NCBI GenBank assembly: GCA_035363115.1
Contig: DAOSEM010000006.1
Coordinates: 124,001 to 188,000 of the forward strand
From: Syntrophales bacterium
GTDB taxonomy: Bacteria > Desulfobacterota > Syntrophia > Syntrophales > PHBD01
Direction of reading: 5' to 3'
DNA length: 64,000 nt
The notes under the pieces were generated by a model. It did not search any database. It worked only from the letters and a program-made list of their open reading frames with translations, and was not told where the DNA came from. Positions 1 through 8,541 of this stretch are shown here, one piece after another. Every line of letters begins with the position of its first letter. Position 1 is the stretch's first letter. A program made the translations under genes and the position numbers.

Positions 1-998
1 AGGCTCAGCTTCTGCCCCTCCCGGAGTTCCAGGTCGCCTCGCTCCAGTTTGTTTCCCACAAAGAGGTTGTTGACGATGAAGTGGATCTCCTCGCTGTTCA
101 TCATGAAGAAGCCGCCCCACCAGCGCTCGAACTTGAGGTACCGCTCCTCCTCCGTGTCGATCTGGGAGTAGAGGTTGTACTGCTTGCTCCAGTATGTGTT
201 CGCCGGATTGAGGGACTCGAAGTTGGACACAAGGTTGGCCCCGTCAAACTTGCCGTTCCCCAGGTCGCTGAGGAAGGTATTCATCCAGACCCCGCCGCCG
301 AGACCTCCCCGGTAGCGCATGGGATTGGCCCCCTCGACGCCGGCCCAGTAGGACAGGGGCGCGCCGTTGAGAACGAGAGGCCCCACCAGGTCCGGCCGGT
401 CGGCGCACAGGAGCGCCGCCGCCCATCCCGCCTGGCAGTTGCCCATGATGGCCGGCTTGTCGAGGTTCGGATGGCGCGCCAGCACCTCCTCGACGAATTT
501 GACCTCCGCGTCCTCCACATCGACCAGCGTCTGTCCGGGCATCGGCTCCGTGAAGAACAGGATGAAGTACACCGGGTGGCCGTTGGTGAGGGCCATGCCG
601 ATCTCCGAATCCCTCTTGGATCCGCCGATTCCAGGCCCATGACCGGCCCGGGGGTCGATGATGATGATGGGCCGCTTGGGGAGGGTTTTGACATACGTTC
701 CGGACCGCCGCTCATCCCTTCGCTTTCGCTGCAGTTCCTCCGCCCGCCGGTCGACGATGCGCACCAGGGCATAATTCACCGGCCTCTTGAAGTAGCGGCC
801 GTCCAGGATCATCTCGTACCGGAAGGTGAGAACCGGCGGCTGCCCCTCCTTGAGGTGGTCGACATAGGCGTTGCCGCGCTTTCGCATCGCGTCCAGGAAA
901 AGGACCGACCGCTGCCATGCATCCGTCCAATATTCCCAGGCATCCTTGAATGCACCGGTCTGGCCTGTGAAGGCCTCGGGATGGTATGACTTTTCCAT
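1..998 (-). CDS. DUF3141 / PHA-synthase-like alpha/beta hydrolase (partial, C-terminus off window)
   Basis: The frame runs off the left edge, so about 332 N-terminal residues are visible. They match the DUF3141 family, which is related to poly(3-hydroxyalkanoate) synthases. A stretch of four isoleucines followed by DPRAGHGPG (about residues 111-122) leads to a nucleophile elbow GNCQAG with Cys near residue 188. A cysteine instead of the usual serine is the PHA-synthase hallmark. A hydrophobic HPVYFILFF strand precedes it, as in the family. The start at 998 has a ribosome-binding site (GAAAGG, 7 nt upstream). Substrate and true role of DUF3141 proteins are not settled, so polyester synthesis is only an inference. 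No phasin or phaB is visible nearby. Confident in the family, not in the function. Confidence 0.85.
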   Translation of the reverse strand, partial: MEKSYHPEAFTGQTGAFKDAWEYWTDAWQRSVLFLDAMRKRGNAYVDHLKEGQPPVLTFRYEMILDGRYFKRPVNYALVRIVDRRAEELQRKRRDERRSGTYVKTLPKRPIIIIDPRAGHGPGIGGSKRDSEIGMALTNGHPVYFILFFTEPMPGQTLVDVEDAEVKFVEEVLARHPNLDKPAIMGNCQAGWAAALLCADRPDLVGPLVLNGAPLSYWAGVEGANPMRYRGGLGGGVWMNTFLSDLGNGKFDGANLVSNFESLNPANTYWSKQYNLYSQIDTEEERYLKFERWWGGFFMMNSEEIHFIVNNLFVGNKLERGDLELREGQKLS

Positions 999-1546
999 AT
1001 ATGTACCTTTCAGCACCTTTCTTTACGATTTGGGTAAACCCGCCGTTGAACTCCGTTTTCTCCTCTTCCTATATCCTATACAACAACGAATCGGACTACC
1101 CGGTAAAGAAAAAAAAGAAGAAACCACCTGCCCGCGAGAAAAAAGATGGATCGGCATTCCGTTCAAGGCATTCATTGACTATCTATCGTACGTTTGCTAC
1201 ATTACCTTTAAAGATGAATGCTGTTAAGGTGTTTCCCGTCTTTTCCCTTTTATCGGCAACCGTTTTTCGTCCCTCCTGACACCCTGCAAACGCAAGATTC
1301 TCCTCTTTCGGTTTGGAACCCGCCCGGGGAAGTCCTCCCGATTCCACCGGCCGGGGTCAACGCGGGAGTCCTTCCATGAACCGATGGTACCGGAAACTGC
1401 CCTCGCCGGACCCCGGGGGAGAGGATCCATCCCCGGGGGAAACCGGGGGAGTGCGCCTTCCCGGGCATACCCCGCAACGCGTGAACAGCAGGGAGGCATC
1501 CGCCTTTCCATCCGAATCCATTCCATGAAACCAAGGGGGTGAGACC
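999..1546. other. Intergenic region, no gene seen
   Basis: This 548-base gap lies between two divergent genes. The half next to the DUF3141 gene is A/T-rich and purine-biased. The second half is GC-rich and contains runs of C and G that could fold into hairpins (around 1415-1450). I see no convincing coding frame and no riboswitch I recognise. One sigma-70-like promoter candidate is listed separately. Confidence 0.6.
1175..1203 (+). promoter_or_regulatory. Candidate sigma-70 promoter
   Basis: TTGACT (1175-1180) is separated by 17 bases from TACATT (1198-1203). It sits in the AT-rich part of the gap and points toward the two small genes starting at 1547. That would leave a leader of about 340 nt, which is unusually long, so the assignment is tentative. 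Confidence 0.35.
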
Positions 1547-1804
1547 ATGCTTTTCATGATGATCTGTACCTGGGATCCCCAGGATGAACGGGAAGTCCGG
1601 ACAAGGAGGGCCACCTGGGAATGGCCTCCGGATGTCAAGGTCATCTACGAGTTTTATGATCTCCAGGGCCTGCGGACGATCTATGTGGTCGACACGGACG
1701 CCAAGGGGCTCATCGCCGCCCGGGCGGCATGGATCGATCTGCTCCAGTTCGAGACGTTCCCCGTTTATCCCATCGGGGAGACAAAAGGGAGGCTGTCCGG
1801 GTAA
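1547..1804 (+). CDS. DUF3303-like small protein
   Basis: This 85-residue protein begins MLFMMICTWDPQ, followed by an alternating hydrophobic/charged pattern and the segment DLLQFETFPV. This resembles the DUF3303 ferredoxin-like (dimeric alpha-beta barrel) fold, whose members start MLFMV and end with a similar F-x-T-x-P-V element. No catalytic residues are known for the family and I infer no reaction. The start has a strong ribosome-binding site (GGGGGTGAG, about 4 nt upstream). It is followed after 42 nt by another small gene and then a terminator-like hairpin, so the two are probably co-transcribed. Confidence 0.7.
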   Translation: MLFMMICTWDPQDEREVRTRRATWEWPPDVKVIYEFYDLQGLRTIYVVDTDAKGLIAARAAWIDLLQFETFPVYPIGETKGRLSG

Positions 1805-1846
1805 GGCGGTCGCAGACCCCGTCGCTCCGGAAAGGAGGAATGCGCC

Positions 1847-2029
1847 ATGACGAATGTGGAATTGACGCCGGAAGAGGCGAAACTTCTTCTTGAAGTTCTG
1901 GAACGCTACTACCCGTCCCTCCGGATCGAGGTTGTAAACACCGACGACCGGGAGTTCCGACGGGCACTGAAAGCGAGAGAGGCCTTCATGAAGGACATGA
2001 TCACCCGGCTGAAAGCCGCGGGGGCCTGA
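1847..2029 (+). CDS. Conserved-looking 60-residue hypothetical protein
   Basis: A 60-residue, mostly helical protein with the pattern LTPEEAKLLLEVLERYYPSL, then NTDDREFRRALKAREAF, then a second amphipathic helix. I have the impression of similar short proteins in other Desulfobacterota but know of no assigned function. It has no signal peptide, membrane segment or metal motif. The start is well supported by GGAAAGGAGG just upstream. It lies 42 nt after the DUF3303-like gene and about 55 nt before a terminator-like hairpin, consistent with a two-gene transcript. Confidence 0.65.
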   Translation: MTNVELTPEEAKLLLEVLERYYPSLRIEVVNTDDREFRRALKAREAFMKDMITRLKAAGA

Positions 2030-2084
2030 AGCGGGCGGGGATGGGGAGCAGAACGCCAGAACTCCACCCCGCAAATCGAGACAC

Positions 2085-2119
2085 GAGGGAAGCGGCCTCG
2101 GCTGCTTCCCTCACTTTTC
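2085..2119 (+). terminator. Terminator-like hairpin after the two small genes
   Basis: GAGGGAAGC (2085-2093) pairs perfectly with GCTTCCCTC (2104-2112) around a 10-nt loop. The stem is followed by ACTTTTCT. The U-tract is short, so termination strength is uncertain. Confidence 0.55.
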
Positions 2120-2295
2120 TCCGGCCGCACATCCTTCCCCCCGACCGGACGGAATCCGGTCCCATCCACGAAATATTTGATCCGCCCGCCCGATTCCAGT
2201 ATGAGGGTTCCATTGCCTTCTCCGGGATCGACGGAACCGCTCCCGGCATTGATCCGGATCTCTTATCGAACATTCACGATTGCAGGAGAATCGCC

Positions 2296-2577
2296 ATGAC
2301 ATACTTCGACCGTTTATTTTCCCGCCACTTGCCATGGTTCGTCGCCGGTCCGCCGCTGTTCGTCATGGCCGCTTTCCTGTTCAAGATCGTCGTCGGGTAT
2401 GATGGCGTCTGCCGCGGACAGGAAGGCGCCCGGGCCTGCGGTTTCGGCGAGTACCTGGCCTTTCAGTGGTCCCCTTTCGAACCGGTCAACATGGCTGCCT
2501 ACGGCTTTGCCGGGTTGATCCTTGCGGCCTGGCTGGCCGTGTGGATTCCCGTCCTGATGATCCGGCGCCGCTCCTGA
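2296..2577 (+). CDS. Small two-helix membrane protein, function unknown
   Basis: A 93-residue protein with two clear hydrophobic segments, about residues 13-33 (WFVAGPPLFVMAAFLFKIVV) and 67-88 (AAYGFAGLILAAWLAVWIPVLM). They are separated by a loop with two cysteines (C39 and C48), and the protein ends in the positively charged tail RRRS. The inner-membrane location is clear but no family is recognised. The cysteine-bearing loop would face the periplasm if both ends are cytoplasmic. The ATG is preceded by AGGAGA. An upstream extension of the frame back to 2041 exists but lacks coding character. Confidence 0.6.
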   Translation: MTYFDRLFSRHLPWFVAGPPLFVMAAFLFKIVVGYDGVCRGQEGARACGFGEYLAFQWSPFEPVNMAAYGFAGLILAAWLAVWIPVLMIRRRS

Positions 2578-2706
2578 CGGACCTGCAATCCTCCGCCGCA
2601 CTCCCGGGAGATCGCAATCTTCATCGAAGCAGACCCGGGCCGCCTTCCGCACCCGGCTGCTGGAAATCGATCAACATCATGAATGAAAAGGGGGATGATT
2701 TGCGCC

Positions 2707-3447
2707 TCAGAGCACCCGTGTGCGCTGGAGCCGGGAAGGCTGGAGCCACTTGTTCCGGTAGCCGTCGTAGAACCACTTGTCCGGGAATCCCCGTTTCTTC
2801 AGGAAGGTCGGGTTCTCCGTCCAGGTAAGCAACTCCTCGTAGGCCGCATGGATCCGGCGGAAGGTCTCGGCGTCCCCGCCCATGTCGGGATGGTGGGTCT
2901 TGGCCTGCCTGCGATAGGCGCTCTTGATCACGTCCAGGACGTCGGCGGATTCGAGGCTGGAGCGGTCCAGCCTCAGGTGGATCAGGGAGATGCCGCGGAC
3001 GGCGGGGATCCGGATCTCCTCCGGCCGGAACGTCCCCGTCCAGTCGTTGCGGATGGCCTGTTCGAGAACCATCCGTGATGCCATGTAGCGCTTGTTTGTC
3101 CGTCGCTTCTCGGCCCACCAGACATCTCCCAGCAGGTTCGCCATGCGGCTGAAGGCGTCGGCGGGATTCTGCCCCGGCGTCCGGGGGTGGAAAAAGCTGA
3201 AGACTTCGTTGGAGCCGAAGGGCAGAAGGTCCATGATGATGAGGTGGTCGGAAAAATAAAACGTCGCGTAGCGGGTGTTCAGGGCCTGGATGAGGCCGGT
3301 CCTCATGTCCAGCTTCAGGCGCAGGCGCAGCCGGCAGTCGGCGGAGCAGTACCGCTTCCGCCCCATGTTTTCCGTCGTTCCGCAGGACAGGCAGCGGTTG
3401 ATTTTCTTTTCGCTCGGCTTCTTTTTGACCGGCACCAGGGCATTCAT
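2707..3447 (-). CDS. J-domain protein with N-terminal zinc-finger motif
   Basis: This 246-residue protein has two recognisable ends. Near the N-terminus, cysteines 19, 22, 34 and 38 (CxxC...YCSADC) form a probable zinc-binding knuckle. Near the C-terminus, about residues 165-210, lies a DnaJ-type J-domain with the invariant HPD tripeptide (186-188) and the following helix (ETFRRIHAAYEELL). The J-domain should stimulate an Hsp70 (DnaK) ATPase. The middle (about 50-160) is unrecognised and may bind the client. Classical DnaJ carries its J-domain at the N-terminus and a CxxCxGxG zinc domain, and neither is the case here, so this is a specialised co-chaperone. No dnaK or grpE is adjacent. Confidence 0.75.
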   Translation of the reverse strand: MNALVPVKKKPSEKKINRCLSCGTTENMGRKRYCSADCRLRLRLKLDMRTGLIQALNTRYATFYFSDHLIIMDLLPFGSNEVFSFFHPRTPGQNPADAFSRMANLLGDVWWAEKRRTNKRYMASRMVLEQAIRNDWTGTFRPEEIRIPAVRGISLIHLRLDRSSLESADVLDVIKSAYRRQAKTHHPDMGGDAETFRRIHAAYEELLTWTENPTFLKKRGFPDKWFYDGYRNKWLQPSRLQRTRVL

Positions 3448-3521
3448 GGTTTGATTCTCCGGGCGCCCCTATAGCATAACCTTTCCACAGGGGAAAGTCC
3501 CGTCGGAACGGATTTTTTCCA

Positions 3522-4787
3522 TCAGGAAAACAGGGACATCAGAAGGCGCACATTCAGATACGTCACAAGGAGCCCGACAGCCGTCAACCCCAGCGTCGTC
3601 TTCCAGGAGTTCGCATGGGTCCCCATGACCTTCCGGGAGGCGGTCAGGCGGATCAGGAGGAAAATCGTGAAGGGAAGCTGGACACTGAGCACCGCCTGCG
3701 AGACGATCAGCCCCCGGAAGGCATCGCCGATGAAGAAGATGAGCACGAGCGCCGCCAGGAGGGTGATTCCGACCCCCAGGCGGGAGTGGTTGTCGCCGAT
3801 GTCGTAGGGCTCCCCGGAGATCCCCGCCACGATGGATCCGCCGGCCATGCCGGCGGTGATGGTCGAGGCTACGCCGGCGAAGAGGAGGGCCAGGGCGAAA
3901 ACGACCGCTGCTCCGGAGCCGAGCAGGGGCTCCAGCATCGATCTGGCCTGCTGCAGCTCCTCCACGGGGGTCCGCTGGCCGAAGAACGTGGCCGCCGCCA
4001 GGAGGATCATGGCGCTGTTGATGGCCCATCCCACGATCATTGAAAAGAGGGTGTCGTAGTACTCGTAGTCGAGCTGGCGGCGGATGACGGCCTCGTCCTC
4101 CAGGTTCCACTGGCGGCTCTGGATCACCTCGGAGTGCAGGAAGAGATTGTGGGGCATGACGACGGCCCCGAGGACGCTCATGACGATAAGCATGGACCCG
4201 TCGGGGATCTCCGGCCGGATCCAGCCCACGGCGGCCTTTCCCCATTCGATCGGGACGAGGGTCAGCTCATACACGAAGGAAATCCCGATGAGGGAGACGA
4301 ATCCGATGATGATCCGCTCCAGGCGCCGGTAGGTGTTCGTGAAGAGGAGCACGGCCACGACCAGGCAGGTCAGAACCGCGCCGGCCCGCATCGGGAGGCC
4401 GAAAAGCATGTTCAGGGCAATGGCCCCGCCGAGAATCTCCGCCAGAGCCGTGGATACCGCCGCCGCAACCGCCGTGGCCAGGATGCCCCGGGACCAGGCC
4501 GGCTTCAGGTGGAGGGTCGCCGCCTCCGAGAGGCACAGGCCCGTGGCGATCCCCAGGTGAGCGGCATTGTGCTGGAGGAGGATGAGCATCCCCGTGGAGA
4601 GGGTCACCATCCACAGGAGGGTGTAGCCGTACGTCGCCCCGGCGGCGATATTGGATGCCCAGTTGCCCGGATCGATGAACCCCACCGTGACCAGGAGGCC
4701 CGGTCCGATGTACTTCAGGATCTCCAGCCCGCCCTGGCGCGGCCGGTGAAGGTCCCGGCGGAAAAGGGTCTGGAGGCGTTTCCACAT
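3522..4787 (-). CDS. mntH: Nramp-family divalent metal transporter (MntH-like)
   Basis: A 421-residue integral membrane protein with about 11 hydrophobic segments. The first carries the canonical Nramp metal-binding DPGN (residues 39-42). The sixth carries AxxMPHN (A208, M211, H213), the selectivity signature for Mn2+/Fe2+. The family uses proton-coupled import across the inner membrane. Presence of both Asp39 and Met211 argues for a transition-metal transporter rather than a Mg2+-type Nramp relative. The start at 4787 (MWKRLQ) is chosen because GAGGAA lies 6 nt upstream. A longer frame to 4871 adds an uncharacteristic basic tail. It lies 135 nt downstream of the cysteine desulfurase on the same strand, so iron supply for Fe-S assembly is plausible. 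No Mn riboswitch or Fur box was recognised. Confidence 0.93.
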   Translation of the reverse strand: MWKRLQTLFRRDLHRPRQGGLEILKYIGPGLLVTVGFIDPGNWASNIAAGATYGYTLLWMVTLSTGMLILLQHNAAHLGIATGLCLSEAATLHLKPAWSRGILATAVAAAVSTALAEILGGAIALNMLFGLPMRAGAVLTCLVVAVLLFTNTYRRLERIIIGFVSLIGISFVYELTLVPIEWGKAAVGWIRPEIPDGSMLIVMSVLGAVVMPHNLFLHSEVIQSRQWNLEDEAVIRRQLDYEYYDTLFSMIVGWAINSAMILLAAATFFGQRTPVEELQQARSMLEPLLGSGAAVVFALALLFAGVASTITAGMAGGSIVAGISGEPYDIGDNHSRLGVGITLLAALVLIFFIGDAFRGLIVSQAVLSVQLPFTIFLLIRLTASRKVMGTHANSWKTTLGLTAVGLLVTYLNVRLLMSLFS

Positions 4788-4922
4788 GGCGGCTTCCTCG
4801 GCGTCTATGCTCCCAGTTTTTCCCTTTCCGCCCGCTGCGGCCCGGCGCTCTCTGCATGCAGGGACGGCCATGGTCCGGACGGGAAGCCCCTCGCACGCCG
4901 CCGCCCCGATGGCTGCCCGGTT

Positions 4923-6104
4923 CTACCGGCAGCCCCGGCCGCCGAGGCTCGCCTCCAGCTCGGCGATCCGGCGGAGCTTGTCGACGCTTTCGACAACGGC
5001 CGCCGCAGCGCGGTCGATCTCTTCGGCGGTGTTGCCCTTCCCCAGGCTGAACCGGACCGTCCCGGTCGCCCACTCCCTCGGAATGCCGAGGGCTTCGATG
5101 ACATGGGAGATCTTCACGGTTCCGGCGCCGCAGGCAGCCCCCGCGGAGACGGCGATTCCCCGGCCGTCCAGCTCCCGGACGAGTTCATCCCCCTTGATCC
5201 CCCGGAAGGAGACGTTGAGGATGTGCGGAAGCCGATGCACCGGGTGGGTGTTGACGCGGACGTCCTCCACGGAGTTCAGGACCGCCTGTTCCAGCCGGTC
5301 CCGCAGGGTGCCCAGGCTCTCCAGGTGGACGGCCATGTCGCGGAGGGCGATTTCGCAGGCCTTTCCGAGCCCCACGATCCCCGGGACGTTCTCCGTCCCC
5401 GCCCGGCGCTCCCCCTCCTGGTGGCCGCCGAACTGGACGGCATGGAGGGGCGTTCCGTCACGGACGTAGAGGGCACCGACTCCCTTGGGCGCGTGGATCT
5501 TGTGGCCGGCAACGGAGAGAAGGTCCACGGCCAGATCCTCCACGTCGAAGGGGATCTTCCCGACCGTCTGGACGGCGTCGGTGTGCATGAGAATGCCCCG
5601 CTCCCGGGCCATGGCGCCGATTGTGGCGATGGGCGCCAGCGTACCGGTCTCGTTGTTGCCGTGCATGACGGAGACGAGGAAGGTCCGGTCCGTGATGGCC
5701 TTTCCCACTTCGTCCGGGTCGACGAGGCCCTGCCCGTCCGCGGGAACGTATGTCACACGGAAACCCCGGCTCTCGAGAAAGCGGCAGGCGTTCAGGACGG
5801 CGGGGTGCTCGACGGCGGAGGTGACGATCTCATTTTTTCCGTCCGTCCTCGCCCATGCCGCTCCCATGATGGCGAGGTTGTCCGCCTCCGTACCCCCTCC
5901 GGTAAACACGATCTCGCCGGGTTCGGAGCCCAGCAGCCGGGCCACCCTTCCCCGGGCGTCCTCCACGGCCTCCCGCGCCTCCCGTCCGAACCGGTGGATG
6001 CTTGACGGGTTTCCGAAATGGTTGGCAAAGAATCGCATCATCGCCGCCAGCACTTCCGCATCGACGGGGGTGGTGGCGCTGTGGTCCAGGTAGACAGGTT
6101 CCAT
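4923..6104 (-). CDS. nifS: Cysteine desulfurase (NifS/IscS family)
   Basis: A 393-residue PLP enzyme that removes sulfur from L-cysteine to give alanine and a persulfide for Fe-S cluster or thio-cofactor assembly. The family start YLDHSATTP is at the N-terminus. The PLP lysine is in SVAGHKIHAPKG (near residue 202), preceded by HTDAVQ. The persulfide cysteine is in SAGAACGAG (near residue 325), followed by SHV as in NifS/IscS. The start at 6104 is preferred over a longer one because GGAG lies 5 nt upstream. No iscU, iscR or nifU is adjacent in this window, so the symbol reflects family only. It could equally serve tRNA thiolation. The tail ends in GRGCR, adding one extra cysteine of unknown relevance. 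Confidence 0.93.
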   Translation of the reverse strand: MEPVYLDHSATTPVDAEVLAAMMRFFANHFGNPSSIHRFGREAREAVEDARGRVARLLGSEPGEIVFTGGGTEADNLAIMGAAWARTDGKNEIVTSAVEHPAVLNACRFLESRGFRVTYVPADGQGLVDPDEVGKAITDRTFLVSVMHGNNETGTLAPIATIGAMARERGILMHTDAVQTVGKIPFDVEDLAVDLLSVAGHKIHAPKGVGALYVRDGTPLHAVQFGGHQEGERRAGTENVPGIVGLGKACEIALRDMAVHLESLGTLRDRLEQAVLNSVEDVRVNTHPVHRLPHILNVSFRGIKGDELVRELDGRGIAVSAGAACGAGTVKISHVIEALGIPREWATGTVRFSLGKGNTAEEIDRAAAAVVESVDKLRRIAELEASLGGRGCR

Positions 6105-6262
6105 GACGTCTCCTTCCATGGAAATGAGGGCCAGGATTATAGACGGATCGAAGTCCTTTTATCCACCAAAAAGCTCCGTCTTGACGGGCGGGCCGGCCTG
6201 TGGCACGTTCCGACGGCATCGGACGGCATGGACCGTCCTTCGGAGGACAGGAGGTCGGGGGC

Positions 6263-6781
6263 ATGGAAGACGCACCGTCGTTTCAGATTGCTCGCCTGAC
6301 GGTCGGGGACGTCCCGGGCCTGCGGGGGATCGTCGAGGCCTGGATCCGGAGGGACGGCCGCACCATCGACGAGGAAATCGAGCGGACCATGGCGGTCCTG
6401 CAGGCGGCGGCCGCCGGGAACGGAGATTTGTACCTGGTGGCCCGGGCTCCCGACAGCAGGCCGGCGGGGGTCATGGGATGCGGAACGCCCGACGACCGTT
6501 TTCTCCCCTTCCGGTCGTCTCCGGAGGCCCGGGCGGTGGGCCTGAAGACGGCCTTCCTGTCGCCGGACGCCCGCGGCAGGGGCCTCGGGAAAGAGCTCCT
6601 TCAGGCCCTCTTCCGGGCCGCGGGGCAGGCCGGGTGGACGGAGATGCTCTGGTCGAGCAATCCCCGCTACCGGACCACGGCCTGGAGTTTCTACTCCGCC
6701 CTGGCGGGCGACCCTGTGGGGATTCTGGAGGACTTCTTCGAGGAGGGCTCCCGGACGCCGGTCTGGAGGAAGCCCCTGTAG
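6263..6781 (+). CDS. GNAT-family N-acetyltransferase
   Basis: A 172-residue protein with the GNAT layout. An N-terminal strand-helix (FQIARLTVGDVPGLRGIVEAWI) is followed by a central strand with YLVARAPDSRPAGVMGCG. The acetyl-CoA pyrophosphate loop is in LSPDARGRGLGKELLQALF (about residues 109-127, pattern R-G-x-G). A C-terminal strand follows with RTTAWSFYSAL, similar to the FY-x-x-xGF element of the family. The substrate cannot be read from sequence. The ATG at 6263 follows GGAGGT by 8 nt. The gene is convergent with the sirtuin gene (16-nt gap). Acetyltransferase and deacylase side by side is suggestive but may be coincidence. Confidence 0.85.
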   Translation: MEDAPSFQIARLTVGDVPGLRGIVEAWIRRDGRTIDEEIERTMAVLQAAAAGNGDLYLVARAPDSRPAGVMGCGTPDDRFLPFRSSPEARAVGLKTAFLSPDARGRGLGKELLQALFRAAGQAGWTEMLWSSNPRYRTTAWSFYSALAGDPVGILEDFFEEGSRTPVWRKPL

Positions 6782-6797
6782 CGCGCCTCTTTCCCTC

Positions 6798-7499
6798 TCA
6801 GGACCCGAACAGGTCCGGCAGCACGTCTCCCGCCTTTCCCCGGATCGACTCGTGGTACAGGGACGACATCTCGTTCGCTTCCGGGTTGATCTCGATGCAC
6901 CGGGCCCCGGCGTCCCGGGCGGCCTTGGGAAAGCCCGCGGCGGGCCAGACGACACCGGAGGTGCCGATGCTGACGAACAGATCGCAGGCCCGGATCGCCT
7001 GGGCGGCCCGGGACATGACGAAGGAATCGAGCATGTCGCCGAACCAGGTGATGTCCGGCCGAAGCCAGCCGCCGCACTCCTCGCAGCGATATCGCTGGTA
7101 AGCTTCCCCCACGTCTTCCCGGACGCCGTGCCCGGAACAGCGCAGGCGCCAGAGGCTCCCGTGCAGCTCCAGGACGCTGCGGCTCCCCGCCCGCTGGTGC
7201 ATCCCGTCGATGTTCTGCGTCACCACCGTCACGCGGGGATGCTCCCCCTCCAGGCGCGCGATGGCCTCGTGGCCGGCATGGGGAGGACAGGCCAGGACCG
7301 ATTTCCGGCGCAGCTCATGGAAGCGCAGCACCTTCTCCGGGTCGGCGTCGAAGGCCTCCTGGCAGGCGTATTCCTCCCACCGGTAGGAGCTCCAGACGCC
7401 CCCGGCGCCGCGATAGGTGGGGACGCCGCTCTCCGCGGACATCCCCGCCCCCGTGAAGAAGAGGATCCGTGGATAATCTTCCGGACGAATCTTCGGCAT
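6798..7499 (-). CDS. cobB: Sirtuin NAD-dependent protein deacylase
   Basis: A 233-residue sirtuin. GAGMSAESGVPTYRG (17-31) binds NAD, TQNIDGMH (95-101) lines the pocket, and ELHGS places the catalytic base at His113. The C-terminal GTSGVVWPAAGF completes the Rossmann site. The zinc site is unusual. The second pair is a normal CEEC (C139, C142), but the first reads CSGH (C121, H124) rather than CxxC. At the acyl-specificity site where class III sirtuins have Y-x-x-R, this protein has His61 and Arg64. Deacetylation is the safe assignment, and desuccinylation is less certain. GGGGAGG lies 5 nt before the ATG. The downstream gene is the convergent GNAT. The HdrD-like gene is 22 nt upstream on the same strand. 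Confidence 0.9.
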   Translation of the reverse strand: MPKIRPEDYPRILFFTGAGMSAESGVPTYRGAGGVWSSYRWEEYACQEAFDADPEKVLRFHELRRKSVLACPPHAGHEAIARLEGEHPRVTVVTQNIDGMHQRAGSRSVLELHGSLWRLRCSGHGVREDVGEAYQRYRCEECGGWLRPDITWFGDMLDSFVMSRAAQAIRACDLFVSIGTSGVVWPAAGFPKAARDAGARCIEINPEANEMSSLYHESIRGKAGDVLPDLFGS

Positions 7500-7521
7500 G
7501 AAAAACCTCCCCCGGTCTGCG

Positions 7522-8541
7522 TCAGCCCGCCTTCTGGAATTCCTTCCGCAGGTCCTCCCCCAGGGCCAGGTGGCAGAGGTCGCTCACCATGTACATGTCG
7601 AGCCCTCCCTCCCGGCAGGTCTTCTTCAGCGCATCGAGGCACATGGGGCACAGGAAAGCCATGGCCGAGGCCCCGTGGGCCTTGGCATCCTCGATGTTCA
7701 GGGTCTGGTAGGCGGGGTACTTCTCCCCCCTCTGCATGAATCCCTTCATCGACTGCCCGCAGCACAGCGCCTCTTCCCGGTCGTACTTCCGGTCGACCCG
7801 CTCGACGCCGATGAGCTCGAAGATATCGTCCAGGAAGGCCTCCTTGCCGGGCGTGCCCCGGGAGGCGCAGGGCCGCTGGTAGGCGACCTTCATCCCCAGC
7901 GGCCGGATCTCGGACCGGCGCTCCTTCAGGGTACGGGCAAGGTATTCGAAGAGGTGGGTTGCCTTGAACGGAAGGCTCAGGCCCAGCTGGGGAACCCAGT
8001 CGGCCATCAGGGCATAGCAGTCGTCGTGGGCGAAGATCACCTCGTCCACCCCCAGGGAGGCATAGCGGTCGAGAAGCGGCTTGATGCCCTCAACCAGCAC
8101 GGTCTCGTTGCCCAGGTGGGGGAACAGGACGTTGCAGAACCAGAAGCGGCCCTTGAGGACATCCAGGCCGCGGAAGAGGGAGCCCTTGAAGGCCCAGGGA
8201 GCGACGGGCTCGATGGTGCACACCGACAGCACGGGCGACTTTACCTTCGGCGGCTCGAAGCCCGCCGGCGCGGTGAACTTGTCCCGAATCGCCTGGAACA
8301 GGTTCGGGTCCACGTAATCCCCCAGGGCCTCCATCCGCTGGAGGATCAGGTCGAAGGGGCGGGCATCCCGGGGACAGAATTCGTTGCAGGCAAAGCAGGT
8401 CACGCATTTCCGGAGCCAGTCCACGGGCTCCCCCTTCACCAGCTTCTCGAACTGGCGGGCACCCTCTTTGCCGTCGAAGTCGATGTAGGCGCAACGCCCG
8501 AGGCACTCTCCACAGAAGTCGCATTTTGCAGGATCGAACAT
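7522..8541 (-). CDS. HdrD/GlpC-like Fe-S protein with CCG domains
   Basis: A 339-residue cytoplasmic electron-transfer protein. Two N-terminal 4Fe-4S motifs are visible: C7, C10, C13, C17 (the last not followed by proline) and C46, C49, C52, C56-Pro. A C-terminal cysteine-rich module carries CCGQSMKGF and FLCPMC, as in heterodisulfide-reductase subunit HdrD/HdrB and GlpC. The first CCG copy looks degenerate (HDDCYAL, then RPCASRG). Such proteins shuttle electrons between acyl-CoA or lactate dehydrogenases and quinone or Hdr-like complexes. Here it is divergent from fadD across 440 bases containing a palindromic operator, which hints at a role in fatty-acid oxidation (inference). No hydrophobic segments are present. 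The ribosome-binding site is GGGAG. Confidence 0.8.
   Translation of the reverse strand: MFDPAKCDFCGECLGRCAYIDFDGKEGARQFEKLVKGEPVDWLRKCVTCFACNEFCPRDARPFDLILQRMEALGDYVDPNLFQAIRDKFTAPAGFEPPKVKSPVLSVCTIEPVAPWAFKGSLFRGLDVLKGRFWFCNVLFPHLGNETVLVEGIKPLLDRYASLGVDEVIFAHDDCYALMADWVPQLGLSLPFKATHLFEYLARTLKERRSEIRPLGMKVAYQRPCASRGTPGKEAFLDDIFELIGVERVDRKYDREEALCCGQSMKGFMQRGEKYPAYQTLNIEDAKAHGASAMAFLCPMCLDALKKTCREGGLDMYMVSDLCHLALGEDLRKEFQKAG

Noticed and set aside
4134..6005. Plus-strand open frame of about 620 codons opposite the Nramp and cysteine desulfurase genes
   Set aside because: Antisense shadow of two well-supported genes, with low-complexity composition and no ribosome-binding site.
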